Below are positions 10,727 through 18,222 of a stretch of DNA of 64,000 bases, one piece after another (positions within the stretch are counted from its first letter, which is position 1; the number at the start of each line of letters is the position of its first letter). The notes beneath the pieces are model-generated. The model had not been told where the DNA came from. It made no database searches and saw nothing but the letters and a program-made list of their open reading frames with translations. Both the position numbers and the translations under genes were made by a program. The DNA is taken from contig NZ_JAATOT010000001.1 of assembly GCF_011806455.1 (NCBI RefSeq), positions 248,001 to 312,000 on the forward strand. Direction: 5' to 3'. This DNA comes from Celeribacter sp. HF31 (GTDB taxonomy: Bacteria > Pseudomonadota > Alphaproteobacteria > Rhodobacterales > Rhodobacteraceae).

Positions 10727-10752
10727 TTCATGTTGCCAGTTCATGTTGCCAG
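10727..10752. repeat. 13-bp tandem duplication at the kinase/dtd junction
   Basis: TTCATGTTGCCAG occurs twice without a gap (10727-10739, 10740-10752). It spans the stop codon of the kinase gene; deleting one copy in silico restores a longer kinase C-terminus ending in a GTGA overlap with dtd. Confidence 0.9.
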
Positions 10753-11654
10753 GGCGGATTTGCACCCGCGCGGGACACGGTGACCGCCGCCGCCTGCGCC
10801 CCCAAAGTGAGGGCGGCGCGCAGCGTCTCGTCATCCAGCGCAGCAATCGCGTCTTTGGTCAATTTTCCCGCCCGTTGCAACCCCGCCAAAAGCCCCGCGT
10901 TGAACGTGTCGCCGGCGCCGACCGTATCGACCACCTCGACGCGGGTGCTTGCCACATGGGTGGTGCCGCGCGCCGTGATGCCTTTGACGCCATCCGCGCC
11001 CATGGTGAGGCAGACAAGTTTCACCCCCATGCCCAAAAGCGTGGCGATATGGGCGTCAATGTCGCCCTCTCCCATCAGCCAAATGAGGTCTTCGTCGGAG
11101 AGTTTGACGATGTCGGCATGCGCCAGCATATGGTCCAATCGTGCACGATAACGGGCCTCATCGCGGATAAATCCGGGCCGAATGTTCGGATCCATCATGG
11201 TGACGCGCGTTGCGGCGGCCTGGACAAACAGGGCTTCATAGGCCGCGCCACAGGGTTCAACAGGCAAAGAAATACCGCCGCAGAACAGCGCCTCCACAGT
11301 GTCTGGCAGCGCGGGCAGGTCCGCCTCCGTCAACATCCGCCCGGCGGTGTTCTCATCGTAGAAAGCATAGGTTGCATGGCCATCAACCAGCTTAACGAAG
11401 GCAACGGTACAGGGTCTGTCGGCGGTGACAGCCAGGGAGGTGTTCACATGGCTCTCGGCGAGTTTGGCCTTCAAAAGATCGCCAAAGAAATCCTGAGAGA
11501 ACCCGGAGAAAAACCCCACATCCGCGCCAAGCCGCCCCAAAGCGACAGCGGTGTTGAACACGGCCCCGCCCGCGTGGGGCGCATAGGCGTCTTCGCCCAG
11601 CGTCGAAGTGCGAGGCAACATGTCGATCAGGGCTTCACCGGCGCAAAGGATCAT
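10728..11654 (-). CDS. PfkB-family sugar kinase (fructokinase-like)
   Basis: 308 residues of the ribokinase/PfkB fold, beginning MILCAGEALIDML as fructokinases often do. The first PfkB signature is GGAVFNTAVALGRLGADVGF (about 30-50) and the second is VDTVGAGDTFNAGLLAGL with the catalytic Asp in GAGD (about 240-250). The ATG at 11654 is preceded by GGAGG at ideal spacing; another ATG four codons upstream lacks one. It phosphorylates a sugar or nucleoside; fructose is the best guess, not proven. Its C-terminus was altered by the 13-bp duplication noted separately. Confidence 0.9.
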   Translation of the reverse strand: MILCAGEALIDMLPRTSTLGEDAYAPHAGGAVFNTAVALGRLGADVGFFSGFSQDFFGDLLKAKLAESHVNTSLAVTADRPCTVAFVKLVDGHATYAFYDENTAGRMLTEADLPALPDTVEALFCGGISLPVEPCGAAYEALFVQAAATRVTMMDPNIRPGFIRDEARYRARLDHMLAHADIVKLSDEDLIWLMGEGDIDAHIATLLGMGVKLVCLTMGADGVKGITARGTTHVASTRVEVVDTVGAGDTFNAGLLAGLQRAGKLTKDAIAALDDETLRAALTLGAQAAAVTVSRAGANPPWQHELAT

Positions 11655-11736
11655 CTCTTCCTCCATGATTGATCTGTGATAGCGCTAGCACGCAACGCCT
11701 GCCCGAGTAAATGCGCAGCGGAAGACACCGCCAGAC

Positions 11737-12843
11737 TTATTGGTTCATTGCGATGATATAGCCGAAGACCGCAGCGACAATCGCCCCCGCAAGGACCGCA
11801 AAGGCAATTTTCCACGCGGAATAGGGACGTTCGCCCTGCACCCGCCCGGTGCGACCGTTGACGACGAAGCGATAGGTCTTGCCGCGATATTTATAGGCCG
11901 CCATCCAGATCGGCAGGAGAATGTGTTTGAAGGTCACCGCAGAGACCGCGGTGTCCATGTCATGCACGCGCTGACGATCGCCGCCGATGTCGAATTTCAC
12001 ATCGCGCAAGATCACCCGATCCATGTAATCGCGCGCGTTCTTGTAGCCCGAGTCCAAGGGCACGGAATAGGCGGTGGCACGAAACCCGGCGAGATAATCG
12101 GGGATATAGGGTTCAAGTTCGGAGAGATCCCAAGGTTCAAGGCCGTCGGAAAACTGACGCGGCAGGGCGTCGGAGGCCCGCACCAGGACATCGTCGAAAA
12201 ACCGCGAGACACGTCCGGCGGAGGCCCGCCAACGGGTGTGGCGCTTGCGCACGGTCTGGCGTTTGCCGTTTCGGGTGACGGTATGCGATGTGTAATAATC
12301 GTCACCGCGTTCGCCACGATACTGCGTCGCGGTCTGCGCATCAAATGTCCAATAGGGCAGGTAGACGCCCGACATTTTCCGCCCTTTGCGGGCGTAGGAT
12401 TTCAACCCATTGGGCGCAAACCACAGGCTTCCGAGCCAATCGCTCATGGCATCATGCGCGGCCTCTTCGGTCAACGCAAAGGGCAAAAGACCGTGGGGCT
12501 TGATATGACGATGCGCGCCCGTGTCGGTGACGACGGGGGTCGCACAAAACGGGCATTCGGTCGCATGCAGGTCTTCGTCGAATTCCACCTCCGCGCCGCA
12601 ATTTGGACAAGTCGCGACGCGCGTTTCTTCCATCTCTTGCTGAGGGATTTGTGACGTGAGGGCGGATTCGAAATCCACCTCACGCGGTGCGCGCGCGTTG
12701 CTTGTGTCCAGCGCTTCTGTGGCCCCGCAATGATCACAAGACAGCACTCCCTTCGCCGGATCGAACCGCATATCGGCGCCACAGGTGGTGCAGGGAAACC
12801 GGTGTTCGGTCATGTCAGATGAGGCGGATGTGTCCAAATTCAT
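11737..12843 (-). CDS. Zinc-ribbon membrane protein (often misnamed primosomal protein N')
   Basis: 368 residues with two rubredoxin-like knuckle pairs at the N-terminus: CTTCG...CDHCG (about residues 18-39) and CPNCG...CPFC (about 79-99). A long middle domain follows, with YLPYWTFDAQT and a YRGERGDDYYTSHTVTRNG segment, and one membrane helix at the extreme C-terminus (about 345-365, WKIAFAVLAGAIVAAVFG). Databases commonly label such proteins as PriA-related, but no helicase motifs are present. It is divergent from the CZB gene and next to the XpaC-TelA operon, so a role in the same envelope or stress function is possible. A tail-anchored zinc protein is what the sequence supports. Confidence 0.75.
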   Translation of the reverse strand: MNLDTSASSDMTEHRFPCTTCGADMRFDPAKGVLSCDHCGATEALDTSNARAPREVDFESALTSQIPQQEMEETRVATCPNCGAEVEFDEDLHATECPFCATPVVTDTGAHRHIKPHGLLPFALTEEAAHDAMSDWLGSLWFAPNGLKSYARKGRKMSGVYLPYWTFDAQTATQYRGERGDDYYTSHTVTRNGKRQTVRKRHTRWRASAGRVSRFFDDVLVRASDALPRQFSDGLEPWDLSELEPYIPDYLAGFRATAYSVPLDSGYKNARDYMDRVILRDVKFDIGGDRQRVHDMDTAVSAVTFKHILLPIWMAAYKYRGKTYRFVVNGRTGRVQGERPYSAWKIAFAVLAGAIVAAVFGYIIAMNQ

Positions 12844-12917
12844 GTGCGTTTATCCCATGTTAAGGGAAAGATGTGAAAGCTAGGCAGAACATGGCTCGAT
12901 TTAGGAAGGTTGACAAC

Positions 12918-13307
12918 ATGACCACTCAGGAAACCAAAGGCGAGACGCAGATCAGGGATGCCATCTGTGCGCATACCGCGTGGCGCCGCAAATTGTCGGA
13001 CTGCATCGACAAGGGACAATTGGAGAAAACGTCTGACGAGATTTCCTGCAACGACAAATGTGAGTTTGGCAAATGGTTGGGCACTTTGCGCGCGCAGGCG
13101 GGGCATCCGGTCATGGAGAAATACGAGATGATCGCGGGTCTGCATACGCGGTTTCATCGAGAGGCCGGTAAAATCGCGGTCGAGGTGGAACAGGGCGACA
13201 AAATGGCGGCACGTACGCTTTATGAGAATCCGAGTTTCAAGCGCCTGACCAACTCCTTGATCCTGAATCTGAACGACTGGCGCGAGGACTTCAAACATCT
13301 GACTTAG
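12918..13307 (+). CDS. CZB (chemoreceptor zinc-binding) domain protein
   Basis: 129-residue stand-alone CZB domain. The expected zinc ligands are visible: His19 (CAHTAW), Cys48 in the CEFGKWL motif, and His76 and His80 (HTRFH). CZB domains sense zinc or hypochlorite at the C-terminus of chemoreceptors or diguanylate cyclases; here it is free, so it may act in trans. The ATG at 12918 has AGGAAGG about 8 nt upstream; a frame opening earlier lacks one. It is divergent from the zinc-ribbon gene, 74 bp away. Confidence 0.88.
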   Translation: MTTQETKGETQIRDAICAHTAWRRKLSDCIDKGQLEKTSDEISCNDKCEFGKWLGTLRAQAGHPVMEKYEMIAGLHTRFHREAGKIAVEVEQGDKMAARTLYENPSFKRLTNSLILNLNDWREDFKHLT

Positions 13308-13333
13308 AGGTGCGGTACGCGGGACAGTACGCA

Positions 13334-13747
13334 TCATCTTTCCTTTTGCTCGACGCTGATGATCTGCGCGATCTGGCTCCGTTCCGGTGTTGTGAACCGC
13401 AATATCTGGCAAAACAGAAAGAGCCCATGTCCGTCACGGGTCAAACGCCCCGTGATCGTGGCGGCTTTGCCCTCTACAGTGATCTGCGTGACCGACAGGC
13501 TGGCGGGCGGCTTAAGCTGGCGGAGAGCGTCGAGGATATGCGCGCGCCCGACGACACTTGGGTGGTTCGAGCGCTCCCAACTGGCCATGTCGGAGAGGGC
13601 TTCAGAAGGCAGCGGTCCCAAGCCACTCATCGCAAGAGCGAGTTCCGCAACTGCGCGCTCTGCGGGGCCGGGATCGCAGGGATAGCTGACCCGGGGAGAC
13701 TGGACCCGAGGCGCCGCAGCACTGTCTTTTAAGCGCGATTGGCACAT
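13334..13747 (-). CDS. Small NTF2/SnoaL-like hypothetical protein
   Basis: 137 residues, no clear signal peptide. The C-terminal half (VVGRAHILDALRQL ... VEGKAATITGRLTRDGHGLFLFCQILRF ... IAQIISVEQ) looks like the beta-sheet half of an NTF2/SnoaL fold, judged by pattern only. The start is ATG 13747 with GAGGGA upstream. It is the last gene of the run from the miniprotein through XpaC and TelA, 74 bp after the SPFH-GYF gene. Function unknown. Confidence 0.6.
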   Translation of the reverse strand: MCQSRLKDSAAAPRVQSPRVSYPCDPGPAERAVAELALAMSGLGPLPSEALSDMASWERSNHPSVVGRAHILDALRQLKPPASLSVTQITVEGKAATITGRLTRDGHGLFLFCQILRFTTPERSQIAQIISVEQKER

Positions 13748-13821
13748 TGCGCGCTCCCTCTTCGCAAATTTTGCCCCGCGCAAGGCTGCGCAGGGCGCTC
13801 AGATCGGTGGCTTGGCCAGAT

Positions 13822-14928
13822 TTAGGCGCCCGGCGGTGGCGGCGGCGGCGCGATGGTGAACAATTGCGCCAGCTCCGTGACATCTTCCGCCTTGAGCCAG
13901 CCGTCTTGGCCCGGCGTCCAGACAAAAGTTTCTCGTTTGAGCGCGCCTTTCGCGGCCATCTGGCCCATTTCGGCTTTCGAATACGGCCCTTTGGTCTCGC
14001 CACTTTCCGCGATGTGCCAGACATGTTCGACGGGGGGAGGCGGCGGTGTTTGTGCCGCCGGGGCCGCGGCGGCGGGACGCGCGCCCCAAGGGCCCTGATG
14101 CGCCATGCCCATGCCAAGCCCGGCCCCCATGCCCGCGCCCATCGAGGCGGCCATGGCGGAGTTTTCCGCGCCCATGGCTTCGGCGGCGTTGAACTTCATG
14201 TAATTGTCGAGATTGCCGACGATGCCCATTGAGGTGCGCTTGTCCATCGCGGCCTCAACCGCTTCGGGCAAGCTGATGTTTTCAATGTAGAATTCCGGGA
14301 TGGTCAGGCCGTATTCCGCCACCACCTTGGAAATCTCCGTGGCCACGAGCTTGCCCAGATCGGCGGTGTTCGCCGCCATGTCCAGAACCGGAATGCCGGA
14401 GCCCGCGACGACGCGCGAAAACGCCTGCACAATGATGTTGCGGATCTGGTAGGAGATCTCGTCCATGGTGAACTCGCCATCCGTGCCGACGATCTCGGTC
14501 AGGAACAGCGACGGGTCAGAGACCTTCACCGTATAGGTGCCATAGGCACGCAGGCGCACCGGGCCGAATTCCGGATCACGGCACATGATCGGATTTTTGG
14601 TGCCCCATTTCAGGTCGGAGAACCGCGTGGTGTTGACGAAATAGACCTCGGATTTGAACGGCGATTTAAACCCGTGATCCCAATGCTGCAACGTCGTCAG
14701 GATCGGCATGTTGTTGGTCTCGAGCATGTAGAGGCCCGGCGTGAACACATCCGCCAGCTGGCCTTCATGCACGAACACCGCCGCCTGACCTTCGCGCACC
14801 GTCAGCTTGGCGCCGTATTTGATCTCATGGCCTTCGCGTTCGAACCGCCACACCATCGTGTCGCGTGTGTCGTCTGTCCAATGGATGACGTCGATGAATT
14901 CGCCGGAAAGAAAATCGAAAATACCCAT
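13822..14928 (-). CDS. SPFH-domain protein with C-terminal GYF_2-like domain (YdjI type)
   Basis: 368 residues. The first 260 form an SPFH/band-7-like domain of the type called virion core protein in some databases (start MGIFDFLSGEFIDVIHW). It is followed by a Gly/Met/Ala-rich linker (about 255-285), a Pro stretch, and a C-terminal GYF_2-like module (about 300-355) with WHIAESGETKGPYSKAEM and FVWTPGQDGWLKAEDV, then a Pro-rich tail. No transmembrane helix. SPFH proteins of this kind recruit partners to membranes, and GYF_2 domains bind peptides. It follows the DUF2927 lipoprotein gene by 15 bp in the TelA operon, so a membrane-stress scaffold is a reasonable inference. Confidence 0.85.
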   Translation of the reverse strand: MGIFDFLSGEFIDVIHWTDDTRDTMVWRFEREGHEIKYGAKLTVREGQAAVFVHEGQLADVFTPGLYMLETNNMPILTTLQHWDHGFKSPFKSEVYFVNTTRFSDLKWGTKNPIMCRDPEFGPVRLRAYGTYTVKVSDPSLFLTEIVGTDGEFTMDEISYQIRNIIVQAFSRVVAGSGIPVLDMAANTADLGKLVATEISKVVAEYGLTIPEFYIENISLPEAVEAAMDKRTSMGIVGNLDNYMKFNAAEAMGAENSAMAASMGAGMGAGLGMGMAHQGPWGARPAAAAPAAQTPPPPPVEHVWHIAESGETKGPYSKAEMGQMAAKGALKRETFVWTPGQDGWLKAEDVTELAQLFTIAPPPPPPGA

Positions 14929-14943
14929 GGGGCCTCCTGTTGG

Positions 14944-15888
14944 TCAAATGTCCTCGCCCATCAGCTCATATGCGATCTGGGTCGCAATCGGGCGGGCGGT
15001 GTCCGGGCGCATGCCGGGGGCGAGGCGTCGGTCGTAGAGAATGCGCAAAAGCAGCTCGTCGTGCCGCGTCAAAAGCGCGAATTCTTCGTCGTCGTTAAAG
15101 ATCGAGGGCCGCGCATAGGGGCTATCGTTCGCAAGGCCGAGCCCTTGTGTGATTTCCTCGTGGAAACAGGATTTGCGCAATAAATCAGGATGTTCCGCGC
15201 GAATGATCGCCACGGCAGAGCGATAGGCGCCATCGTTCGCCGGATCAGAAGCGACCACCAGACAATAGGACGAACGCGGCATGTTCACGACCGAGCGGAT
15301 GGCGTCCTGACCGATGCCCGGGATCATTTCCGCCAAGCGCGGCCCGATGGCGCGGCGCTCGTTTTCATTGAGCACGAGCACATGGAAATTGGGCTGAGAC
15401 GAGCGGGTGATCGCATGGCCCGAGGCGCGCGCCAGCCGCGCAATCAGGCTGTTGACGGTGGCTTCGTCCTTGGCGCGTATTTCTGGCGGAACAGTGGCGC
15501 CGAACTCAAGACCCACCCGCACCGGCACCTGCCAGCGATGCAGGTTCGAGGGCGTCTTTTGCGCCACGAATTGCCCGTTCACCGAGGTGTATTCGTCATT
15601 CAAAGCAATGGCTTCGAAATTTGCGGCCAGTTGCCGGGCGTTGAACGGTGTGTCCGGCCCGCCGCCATCGCTACGGAGCAATTCATGGCTCAAAAGATCA
15701 TTCTGCACCCGCGCGTAATAGCTTTCGAGCGCAAAGCTCTCGCTACTGCGCGCTGGCGGGGCCTGAACGATTGGCCGCACCGCCGCCGCCGGGCGGGGCA
15801 GCGGTTTGATGTCGGGTGCTTGAACGCAGGCGGCGAGCACGACCAAAGGCGCGAAGAGGGCCAGCCCACTCACGCCTTTGCCGATCAT
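14944..15888 (-). CDS. DUF2927 lipoprotein
   Basis: About 314 residues with a lipoprotein signal (GLALFAPLVVLAAC, lipidated Cys at about 21). The DUF2927 core includes the metallopeptidase-like HEEITQGLGLANDSP stretch, in which HE plus the following residues resemble a zincin helix although HExxH is incomplete. I prefer the ATG at 15888 with a purine-rich GGTGGGA upstream; a second ATG directly abuts the telA stop at 15909 and would add seven residues. Exported to the periplasm or outer membrane. Fourth gene of the operon. Confidence 0.8.
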   Translation of the reverse strand: MIGKGVSGLALFAPLVVLAACVQAPDIKPLPRPAAAVRPIVQAPPARSSESFALESYYARVQNDLLSHELLRSDGGGPDTPFNARQLAANFEAIALNDEYTSVNGQFVAQKTPSNLHRWQVPVRVGLEFGATVPPEIRAKDEATVNSLIARLARASGHAITRSSQPNFHVLVLNENERRAIGPRLAEMIPGIGQDAIRSVVNMPRSSYCLVVASDPANDGAYRSAVAIIRAEHPDLLRKSCFHEEITQGLGLANDSPYARPSIFNDDEEFALLTRHDELLLRILYDRRLAPGMRPDTARPIATQIAYELMGEDI

Positions 15889-15909
15889 ATGTCCCACCCG
15901 CGCGCGCAT

Positions 15910-17088
15910 TTATGCCGGCACAGAGGGGCCAGAGGCGTTGCCGGTCGCCTTGGCGGCGGCCAGCGTGTCGCGCAGTTTCGTTTCCATTGCCTTGAGCTCG
16001 ACCTCGGCCTCGGCGCGCTTGCGTTTGCCCTCGTCGGCGATCTGCAGGCTCTCTTCGATGGTGGCGACGAGTTCCTCGTTGGCGGTTTTCACGGCCTCGA
16101 TGTCGAACACACCGCGCTCCATTTCCTCGCGCACGACCTTATTGGCCTCGCGCAGGTTCTTGGCGTTGGCGGTCAGCAATTCGTTGGTGAGATCGGTCGC
16201 CTCACGCACGGATTTCGCCGCCTCCGACGAGCGCTGAATGGTCACGGCCTGCGCCAGTTGGGTTTCCCAAAGCGGCACGGTGTTGACCAGCGTCGAGTTG
16301 ATTTTCGTCACCAGCGACTTGTCGTTTTCCTGCACCAGACGGATCGAGGGCAGGGATTGCATCGTCACCTGACGGGTCAGTTTCAGATCGTGCACCCGAC
16401 GCTCAAGGTCATCACGCGCCGCCCGCAGATCGCGCAGCTCCTGCGCCTTGATCACCTGATCTTCCTCAGGGGCGGCATCGACGGCGGCGGCCAGTGCAGG
16501 AATGTCGGTCTCGTCCAGCTCCTTGAGCTTCAATTCCCCCGCCGCGATATAGATCGCCAACTGGTCGTAGAAGGTCAGGGTTTTGTCATAGAGCATGTCC
16601 AAGGACTTGATGTCCTTGAGCAATTTGTGCTCATGGGTCAGCAGGTTGTCGGTGATCTTGTCGATCTGGCTTTGCACATCTTCGAAACGGGCGACGAATT
16701 TCGCCATCGGGGCGGCACGCCCTAGAAGTTTCTCCCACCAGCTCCGCTCACGGCGCACATCGAGTTCAGACACCGAGAACCCGCGAATGGTCGTCACGAT
16801 GGAACGCAGGCTGTCACCTGCCGGTCCCACGTCCTTGTTCTTGACGTCCTGCAACATCGCTTGCGAAATCACCTGCAACTCGGCCTGCGCGGCAGAGCCG
16901 AAGCGCACGATGGAATTCGTGTCATGCATGTCGATCTCGGATTTCGCCTTTGCGACCTCGGCAGCCACAGGGGCCTCAATGGTCGTCGGGTCGATCAGCT
17001 CGCCCTTCGGTTCGGGGAGGATGACGGCGGTCACCTCTTCGACGTCTTTCAAAGCGGCTTCGGCCTGCTGGCGGATGGTTTCGGACAT
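15910..17088 (-). CDS. telA: Toxic anion resistance protein, TelA family
   Basis: 392 residues, almost entirely helical, matching TelA/YceH-type proteins linked to tellurite and other anion or envelope stress. Typical segments are FGSAAQAELQVISQAML at about 60, FSVSELDVRRERSWWEKLLGR at about 105, and LPSIRLVQENDKSLVTKI at about 250. No membrane helix. It follows xpaC by 22 bp and abuts the DUF2927 gene, so it belongs to one transcript. TelA and XpaC are co-transcribed in many bacteria; the biochemical role is unknown. Confidence 0.92.
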   Translation of the reverse strand: MSETIRQQAEAALKDVEEVTAVILPEPKGELIDPTTIEAPVAAEVAKAKSEIDMHDTNSIVRFGSAAQAELQVISQAMLQDVKNKDVGPAGDSLRSIVTTIRGFSVSELDVRRERSWWEKLLGRAAPMAKFVARFEDVQSQIDKITDNLLTHEHKLLKDIKSLDMLYDKTLTFYDQLAIYIAAGELKLKELDETDIPALAAAVDAAPEEDQVIKAQELRDLRAARDDLERRVHDLKLTRQVTMQSLPSIRLVQENDKSLVTKINSTLVNTVPLWETQLAQAVTIQRSSEAAKSVREATDLTNELLTANAKNLREANKVVREEMERGVFDIEAVKTANEELVATIEESLQIADEGKRKRAEAEVELKAMETKLRDTLAAAKATGNASGPSVPA

Positions 17089-17110
17089 GTTCGGTTCCCC
17101 TCATTCAAAC

Positions 17111-18031
17111 TCATGACGTGATATTTTGTGTGACGCCTTCGCGCGCCAACCGGTCGCGCAGCACCTCGATCTCGATGTCGAGGTCCGTCTTATCGTCCAA
17201 AAGCAACGCTTTATGACGGGCGTCGAAATTCGCTTCCAAATCGTCCAAAAGCGCGAACCAATCGCTTCGCGCCTCGACATTGCGGCTCTTGCTCCACAGA
17301 TCGGCATATTTCGCCGTCGCATCGCGTGCGCCCAGGAGATAGACGCCAAGATATTTCCGCGCCGCCGTCAGATCGCGTGGATCGTCCTCGACCGTGCGGA
17401 ACATGGCCCGCGCCGTGGTGATGAACTTTTCCAGCCGATCCTGCGCCTGCCGGTCGCCGGTGCGCTCAAGTGCTGCGCGCATGGATGCGAGATGCGCCTC
17501 GGCCTCATCCACGGCCTTGGCGACGCGGTCCTGCTGGAACAGGTCGATCTCGTCGAAGCCCTTGTTTTTCAAAGGATCCAAGCCAAAGGCGAGACTATGC
17601 AAAATGACGCCCAGCACGGCGAAAATCACCGTCTCCAGCGGGCCCCAGCCGAACCAGCCGACAAGACCTAACCCGAGGCCGGTCAACACGGAGCCGAAAA
17701 TTTTGCGAGGAATGGCCGGGCGGCGGGACACTTTGCGCGCCTCGTAAGCCTCTTCGGCCTTTAGCCCCTCGCGGGTCAAAAACGCGGCGCCGACGAGACA
17801 GCCAAGCGCCGCCAGATAGCCGGCCATGGTGACGGGTTCCGCCGTAAACGCCTTCCACGCCAAGGGGATCGCCGCAAAGAACAACAGGTTCGAGCGGGCA
17901 CCGACGCGGGTCGGTTTCTTGCCGTCAAACGGACGTGCGGCAGGCGCCGCCGTTTCGCGGTCCCCGTCTGTGAGGGGCCTGTCGGACAGATTGCCTTTCG
18001 GGGAGTGGGTGGACCCGTAGCGTTTCGCCAT
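17111..18031 (-). CDS. XpaC-like membrane protein (5-bromo-4-chloroindolyl phosphate hydrolysis family)
   Basis: 306 residues. A basic, Pro-rich N-terminus (about 1-45) precedes four or so hydrophobic segments (about 46-70, 72-88, 115-150) and a helical cytoplasmic C-terminal half starting at KNKGFDEIDLFQQDRV. This is the XpaC arrangement; the name comes from an old indicator phenotype, and no phosphatase motif is visible. The ATG at 18031 shares its A with the stop of the 28-aa miniprotein (TGATG), so translation is probably coupled. Followed by telA. Confidence 0.85.
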   Translation of the reverse strand: MAKRYGSTHSPKGNLSDRPLTDGDRETAAPAARPFDGKKPTRVGARSNLLFFAAIPLAWKAFTAEPVTMAGYLAALGCLVGAAFLTREGLKAEEAYEARKVSRRPAIPRKIFGSVLTGLGLGLVGWFGWGPLETVIFAVLGVILHSLAFGLDPLKNKGFDEIDLFQQDRVAKAVDEAEAHLASMRAALERTGDRQAQDRLEKFITTARAMFRTVEDDPRDLTAARKYLGVYLLGARDATAKYADLWSKSRNVEARSDWFALLDDLEANFDARHKALLLDDKTDLDIEIEVLRDRLAREGVTQNITS

Positions 18032-18117
18032 CACAGGCCCTGCGCCTTGATCGTCACGTAAAACGTCAGCGCAACCAACAGATAATAGGCGAGTTTTGAA
18101 AACACGCTGTCGCTCAT
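18031..18117 (-). CDS. 28-aa single-span membrane miniprotein, leader gene of the XpaC-TelA operon
   Basis: Short gene of 29 codons: ATG at 18117, TGA at 18031-18033, preceded by AAAGGG about 4 nt upstream. The peptide starts MSDSVFSKLAYYLL, continues as one hydrophobic helix to about residue 23, and ends in KAQGL. The stop codon overlaps the xpaC start as TGATG. The clean ribosome-binding site, in-frame length, amphiphilic design and coupling argue for a real gene rather than chance. It may be a small partner or regulator of XpaC; that is inference. Confidence 0.65.
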   Translation of the reverse strand: MSDSVFSKLAYYLLVALTFYVTIKAQGL

Positions 18118-18222
18118 GGGCACCCTTTCCAAAGCGGTTCTTATCACAAGATATAGAAAGGAATCGCACCCGGTGAAAGGGTGAAGGGGAGCGCTGGCCG
18201 TGCTTTCCCCCTCAGTTTCGAT

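Noticed and set aside
15190-16725. A 511-codon open frame opposite telA
   Set aside because: Antisense shadow; telA and the DUF2927 gene on the other strand are clear family members.
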